A stretch of DNA of 64,000 nucleotides from contig OX335655.1 in the NCBI GenBank assembly GCA_946894095.1, forward strand, positions 12,028,001 through 12,092,000. The letters run 5' to 3'. The notes beneath the pieces were generated by a model. That model was given only the letters and a program-made list of their open reading frames with translations. It was not told where the DNA came from and did not search any database. The position numbers and the translations under genes were made by a program. The DNA is from Incurvaria masculella. Its lineage: Eukaryota; Arthropoda; Insecta; Lepidoptera; Incurvariidae. Every line of letters begins with the position of its first letter. Position 1 is the first letter of the stretch. Shown one piece after another: positions 58,893 through 64,000 of the stretch.

Positions 58893-59662
58893 CACAATAT
58901 CTTTATTAATTGTAGCTTATGTGTTATTCTGATGTGTAAGCTATATTATTGTAAAGTTTCATTAGAATCCATTCAGTAGTTTTTACGTGAAAGAGTAACA
59001 AACATCCATCCATACATCCATCCATCCATCCATCCATCCATTATTACAAACTTTCCCCTTTGTAATATTTATTATATATTATATTATATTATATTAAAGC
59101 AATCGGGGCAACTTTGGATTTCAATTTCTCCCGAAAGTTGTTCGGACGGCCGTCGACTGCACGACCTTTTTTTTGGTCATTCGAAATTTTCGATGAAAAT
59201 TTGGTTCCTATTCCGGATTTTTACGGAATTCCAGAAATCCTAAGAACGTTTTGGGGAATGGGAGGAGTGGTTATCGGCAACGCTGTTCGCTGTTTCGCGC
59301 GCTCGCGCGTAGGTACCTTCGGCTCTTCTCGGCAATACTCGGTCCTCGTCGGGTGGCCACCGCCGCCGTCTCGGCCCTCGCCGCGCTATCATTTCGTGTT
59401 CGCTCCGCGCCCTCTGACTATTTTTCTTTTTGCTCGGCTCCTAAGGGTCGTTACGTGATGTTCAATAGCTTAGAGCCTTCCTTAAGAATTAGGCTATCGA
59501 ATGTAAAAATATGTTTTCAACCCTGACTGGTAGTTCCAGAGATTAGGGCGTTCAAACAAAAAAACAAACAAACTCTTCAGCTTTATTATATTAGTATAGA
59601 TATAGATATAGATGAACTGAAAATTACACATTTAAAAATGATAAGTATAAAAATACTTATCC
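58893..59662. other. Decayed repeat ends and a GC-rich patch
   Basis: 59280-59420 is GC-rich (TCGCGCGCTCGCGCG nearby). 59555-59612 (AACAAACAAACTCTTCAGCT, TTATTATATTAGTATAGAT) is the characteristic end of a common lepidopteran repeat. No genes. Confidence 0.35.
59003..59042. repeat. (CCAT)n microsatellite
   Basis: About ten CCAT units, following a GTTTTTACGTGAAAGAGTAA motif that I recognise as the end of a widespread lepidopteran repeat. A (TATAT)n-like stretch follows at 59068-59095. Confidence 0.75.
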
Positions 59663-59766
59663 TCCTCCTGGCATGGCACCTAATTCCTTCGGGAATGTGG
59701 TGTATTGGGCTAATATCATAACGGTAGTTGTGTGGTATTAGCCATCCATGTCAGGTCGCATAAAAA
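59663..59766 (+). mobile_element. SINE family A tail fragment
   Basis: TGGCATGGCACCTAATTCCT through TAATATCATAACGGTAGTTG to CATGTCAGGTCGCATAAAAA. Confidence 0.78.
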
Positions 59767-59781
59767 AAAATAAGGTTAGCG

Positions 59782-59893
59782 AGCGAATTCTCGAGCGAAC
59801 TCACTTGCCGACGTTACCTCCATTTTACGTTAAAGTAAGTACGCCGCCACAATGCCGGTTGCCGCTCCCGCTGTTCCATTCTCGCTGTCGCGG
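59782..59893 (-). repeat. GGACGGGAG-type repeat fragment
   Basis: The minus strand reads AGCGAGAATGGAACAGCGGG...TTGTGGCGGCGTAC...GAGTTCGCTCGAGAATTC, comparable to 16365-16612. Confidence 0.35.
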
Positions 59894-60235
59894 ACCCTCG
59901 ATTGATTATGGGCGGAGTTGTTAAGAGACGATAAGGGGCAGATGAGCCGGAACGACTGTCTCTTTTTACGTTTTCAGCCGTAAGTTTATTTTCGCTTACT
60001 CCGGCAGGGGGCGGGCCTGGGAGTGGCTAATTCGCTTGTCCGGAGAATTTCTGTATGCTGAAGAGGTATTTTAGTCGACTGTTAGCGCGAGTTCGACCTC
60101 TGTGTCTGTGGATCTACCTCATTTTAACGGAATTTCTCCCTTAGGGCTAGGGTAAATAATTTTCTAAATTGACAAGTTAATTTATATTCACGATTAAAGT
60201 GTTGTGTGGATTCCGGTTTGTAAAAATATTAAAAC

Positions 60236-60425
60236 TAGACGAGTCAGAAGAGGCGGCTCAATGACTCGTCGTCCGTGGTTCGGATTTCACGCAAAAACTT
60301 AGGTTTCCTTCCTCACTTACTAGGTGGTAGCGTTACTCTCGCCCGGGTTAGTAATATCGCATTAATTAAAAAAGCAGCAATAAATATTGTCCGTGTTTTC
60401 CATCCAGTTCAATGTAGCCCCACAA
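60236..60425 (+). mobile_element. SINE family A copy, 5S-type, truncated
   Basis: CGTGGTTCGGATTTCACGCA, CTTACTAGGTGGTAGCG, ATTGTCCGTGTTTTCCATCC. The 5S-like part of the head is mostly gone and the tail is missing. Confidence 0.55.
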
Positions 60426-60523
60426 TGAAGCTTATGTCCAATATTAAGTTAAATAAAAAATGCTATAATGTCCGGATTTTCGGTTTCATGGTTGAATAGG
60501 CGAGTCGAATGCTGTCTTTTAAT

Positions 60524-60913
60524 CTTTTTTTTTTTATTCGACCGGACATGGATGGCTAATACCACATAACTAACGTTATGATATTAGCCCAATACACCAC
60601 ATTCCCGCAGGAATTTGGTGCTATGCAAGGACCTTCCCATTATGAGCACGGCTACATTGAACTGGATGGAAAACACGGACAATTTTTCATTGCCGCTTCG
60701 ACCATCTTTTCATCCAATGCCTTGTTACCAACCCGGGCGGGCTTAAACCCTACCACCTACAGTTTTACATGGATTCCGAACCATGGAGCAGCTCGCATTC
60801 GTGACGAAATGCACTTATCGAACTCGGAAAGAGAAAGACGTGATGCATGTCGGTATTGAACCCAGGCCTCTGGTACGCTATGCCAGTCCCCGCGCCACTA
60901 GGCTACGAGCCGC
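60524..60913 (-). mobile_element. SINE family A copy, near full length, tRNA head
   Basis: From the tail (GGACATGGATGGCTAATACC at left) to the head (CCCGCGCCACTAGGCTACGA, GCCGC). A box and B box are intact (TAGCCTAGTGG, GGTTCAATACC on minus). Confidence 0.86.
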
Positions 60914-61347
60914 CCTAAAATCTAAAGAACGTTGCTTAAGGTTAGTCTCAAAAACCCGGAAACGCCTCCATATCTATATTTGCAGCATCCAACTACTCCT
61001 GAAATCCATTTCACACCCACAAAACCTCATAACGACATGCGTCCGCACCTAAAACCCAAGTTAAAGGGGCCGCCAAATTAAATTATGGTGAAACTTTTTG
61101 CCCCTAAAGTTGCTCCAGTCGCGGCGCTTTCCCACGGGGGCGGCCGTCGTCGCAAGCGTGCGCTTTCGGAGGGAAGAGCTTGCGCGACGAGCGAGCTTTC
61201 GCGACAAATGAGCTTTTCACGCGCAATGTCCGCGTCGGAATCCGCTAATTTGACGAGTGCCGTCAGCGAAAACGTTGATAAGCGTTACGTTTTGTTGTTT
61301 GACCTTTTCTTATGGGTCCGGACATTTCCAAAGGAATTGGGTGCCAT

Positions 61348-62065
61348 GGCTAAGACTAAGGGCCGAATAAGTGATTCGTGGTTCATGGTTCGGATGGTAC
61401 CATTTCATTGAATGAACGATGATGGTCAAAGCGGCAATGAAAACTGTCCGAGTTCTAAATTCAGTTCAATGTAGCCGTGCTATACACGGTGTTAATTTTT
61501 TTCGCGACATTACTATTTTAATAGCGATTATTTAACTATTTCGTATACTGATCACTTCGTGGAATTTAAAAATTAAATCTAAAATAGTAAAAAATAAATT
61601 GCAGATTTCATCTAAACTTTTACCTCAGCGACAATTTCCCTTTGGAATGGTGTAAGCACGCCAAGTGTACGCGCCACTGCCAAGTTCACGCTTTGCTGTC
61701 TCGCAGCTGACTGCGCGCCGCCGCCAATTGTATCGCGTCGATCCGAATGTAAATTTTCACATTTATTTTAAAAAATGTCCTACTTTAGAACTTTTCATGA
61801 ATGCAGTGCGATTCCTATTACGAAATACTATGTTTTCATACTAGTATTAGAAATCGAAAATTTTAAAACAAAAGCTCAAAACAAGAAAAATCCTTCGTTT
61901 TCTGAATCAGTATGGGACCCAAAATAACCCCCTTTCGGGAATGTCGCGAACTTGTTTAACACCGTGTATAAGTAAGGTCCCGGTATAGGAAACTAGTTTT
62001 CGTGAGGTGTGTTAGGATTATAATAACTGTAGGTGTGGTATGAGTCAAACATGTCCAGTTACATA
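61348..62065 (+). mobile_element. SINE family A copy interrupted by a TA MITE
   Basis: GTGGTTCATGGTTCGGATGG, AAGCGGCAATGAAAACTGTC, AATGTAGCCGTGC-TATA, then the 482-bp insert. The tail resumes (TATA-AGTAAGGTCCCGG, CATGTCCAGTTACATAAATA). A short minus-strand SINE piece (61315-61362) lies directly upstream. Confidence 0.65.
61485..61966. mobile_element. 482-bp MITE, CACGGTGTTAA ends, nested in SINE
   Basis: Ends CACGGTGTTAATTTTTTTCG..CGACATT and (complement) CACGGTGTTAAACAAGTTCG..CGACATT. TATA flanks both sides, fitting a TA (Tc1/mariner) or 4-bp target duplication. No transposase ORF. Confidence 0.75.
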
Positions 62066-63833
62066 AATAAGCGGCTGAATGCTCGTCGAACCACGCAGAG
62101 CGAGGGTTCGGGAAGGACGTAACCGAAAATCCTAGAAGGCACCCCATTCTAAAATCTATATTGTGCTATAGTCTCCAACTAAAATCGCTGTGACATACGA
62201 ACAGATGAACGGACGGACATATGGACTAATTGAAAAAGGAAAATATTTTTATTACTTATAGTTATATTGTATTAAATTGATAAAGATAATAAAAATGTTG
62301 CGAATTATTACCGCCTCGTGGTAATAATGAAAGAAATAATATTTTATTGCGGTCAAAGAACACCATTGAATTTAAAATGTTTAATTAATTACAATTATAA
62401 TCATTTTAGATGTTACGGTTTTAATAAGAAGAAATTGGACATTTAAAAAGGTAATAAAACATAATGAAGACGTAAACGACACTGTATTTACTTCCAGTTT
62501 CGGCCTGCTACGATGAACATACGAGATCCATCCGATTGTTCAAGGAATTTCAGTACACCTTACGATAATCCAACAAGCAAAATACATGACTTGATTAGGT
62601 TAAAGTTATGTGATGTTCCAGTGTCAATAACAGAAAATCAATGGTGTTAAAATAAATCAAGTTTCTATTTACGATAACTAATAAGATAAGATGTTATTTT
62701 GATTCCCGTTTAACTAATTGGTTTATTTTGGCGGCAATGTTTGTACACAGTAATTTTTACTAACGAGAATCGAGATGGTACCTACAAAATAAACGGATTT
62801 ATAAGTGCGAGTCACACAAAGACATCCACACCATGTAAATTTTTTTTCAACATACGCCATGTATAGATGAATATAATTTTTTTCCAAATCTTTTTTTTAC
62901 CTCAAATGATTGATTTGTTTTTTTACTTCCTTAAAATAAACACATGAAGATCCTTTATTCTATTACACTCCAAATATCAAAATGTGAGTAAAATGTAGGT
63001 AATTTTTTTTAAATTAGTATTTATGAAGCTGTTATGAACCACGAGATCAATACACTGAGCTAAGAGACATTTACTGTAGAGAGAATAATTGAGTCGGTGG
63101 TTGACTGGTCACAGGTAGCGTTGTCTGGGTTCCGTACCACACTTCTTCCCATGTGGAGCCTTAAAGGCGCTCGTTATCACTAAAAGCTTTTACGGTCCGC
63201 ACGAAATTCTCTCTGAAGTAATATTTGGGTGGGATCGCGCGAGGGCTGCCCCCACGTCGCCACCCCAGCCACAGAATAGGAAGAACCCTTCCTCCGCTCA
63301 ACTAGGCTCACTGAATTGAAGTAAAATGAATAAAAACCTACCGGCCGTCCCACGGATATTTTCGTGAATTCGATCCCTGCCTTAAGAGAATGAAAGATCG
63401 AAATCGAAATGATTATATATTTGTGACACAGAGGATCATTTACATTAGCATACACCGCCAGACATTATCATATACCTAAAATAAATAATCATAAAAAAAT
63501 CAGTACTACCAATAATTATTGGTACTATACTTGTTTTATAACAGTGCTCAGCTCATTCTTTGTTGATGTAAAGCACTTGACTGTAATCTTGAGGTTGCTC
63601 CCTATAGGACAAATCTAGTTTAGTATAGGAGGTAACATTCACTTCTGTATCTACTGTTTTTATCAAATAAATAAATATCTATATATAAAAACGTATTTAC
63701 AATGTACGATTTTCATGACCTGCAGTATCGAAGTCCAATCCCTGCTAGCCCACTGCATGGTGAGCCGTGATTGTTTTACTCGTCCCCTGTATTGACAAAC
63801 CGGCTCAACACCATTTCACAATTTCACTCGTTA
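62066..63833. other. AT-rich intergenic, one GC-richer block
   Basis: 63180-63330 is GC-richer and open on the minus strand. Its sequence reminds me of a dispersed lepidopteran repeat, but there is no second copy here to test that. Confidence 0.3.
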
Positions 63834-64000
63834 AATAAATGCGATGGTAACGACACGGGTGGGATTTAACTTACCACCACACGTTAGGACCTTACACCTA
63901 CATGTATTAGTGCAATCCGAACCGTAAACTATGAAACCCTTAGTCGCCTTATACGATATGCACTGGGAAGAAAGGGCCCACATGCATTATTTTTAAGTGC
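63834..64000 (-). mobile_element. SINE family A copy, third head, cut by window end
   Basis: AAATGCGATGGTAACGACAC, TTAGTCGCCTTATACGATAT, CACATGCATTATTTTTAAGT. The third-type head runs to the last base, so its 5' limit lies outside. Confidence 0.6.

Overview
The window looks like nuclear DNA of a moth or butterfly (Lepidoptera). It is AT-rich, split-gene sequence carrying several dispersed families that I recognise as widespread in lepidopteran genomes. These are A^TC...CTAG^T non-autonomous Helitrons, an AGGGTTCCG...GGCCGGTTTT element, tRNA/5S-headed SINEs, and many 5'-truncated LINE tails with short microsatellite 3' ends. No bacterial, organellar or viral gene organisation is visible.

Only one host gene is clearly supported. 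Positions 561-4841 (+) hold the last seven exons of an SLC26A11-type (sodium-independent) sulfate/anion transporter. All intron phases agree, the joined exons read through to one stop, and the C-terminal STAS domain lies in the last two exons. The 5' exons are outside the window. One intron (2895-3935) holds a 450-bp hAT remnant with an exact 8-bp target-site duplication.

From about 5.4 kb to 64 kb I see no convincing host gene. This stretch is a gene-poor accumulation of mobile elements, often nested. It contains: (i) about 25 copies of one SINE family whose shared body carries at least three different 5' heads (tRNA-like, 5S-rRNA-like, and a third unclassified one); (ii) six copies of the AGGGTTCCG element; (iii) two Helitrons of about 830-850 bp in opposite orientation 19 kb apart; (iv) MITEs with TTAA, TA or 8-bp target duplications; (v) LINE relics, the largest (about 40.6-43.1 kb) split by a TTAA MITE and carrying one frameshift; (vi) a 176-bp tandem array of about eight units at 25.7-27.1 kb whose core repeats as a 352-bp dimer.

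I did not find a new multi-gene system. The observations most worth a second look are the mosaic-headed SINE family, the tandem array with ancestral edges and a homogenised core, and several dated nestings of one transposon in another. Family assignments rest on motifs and internal copy comparison, because no database search could be run.
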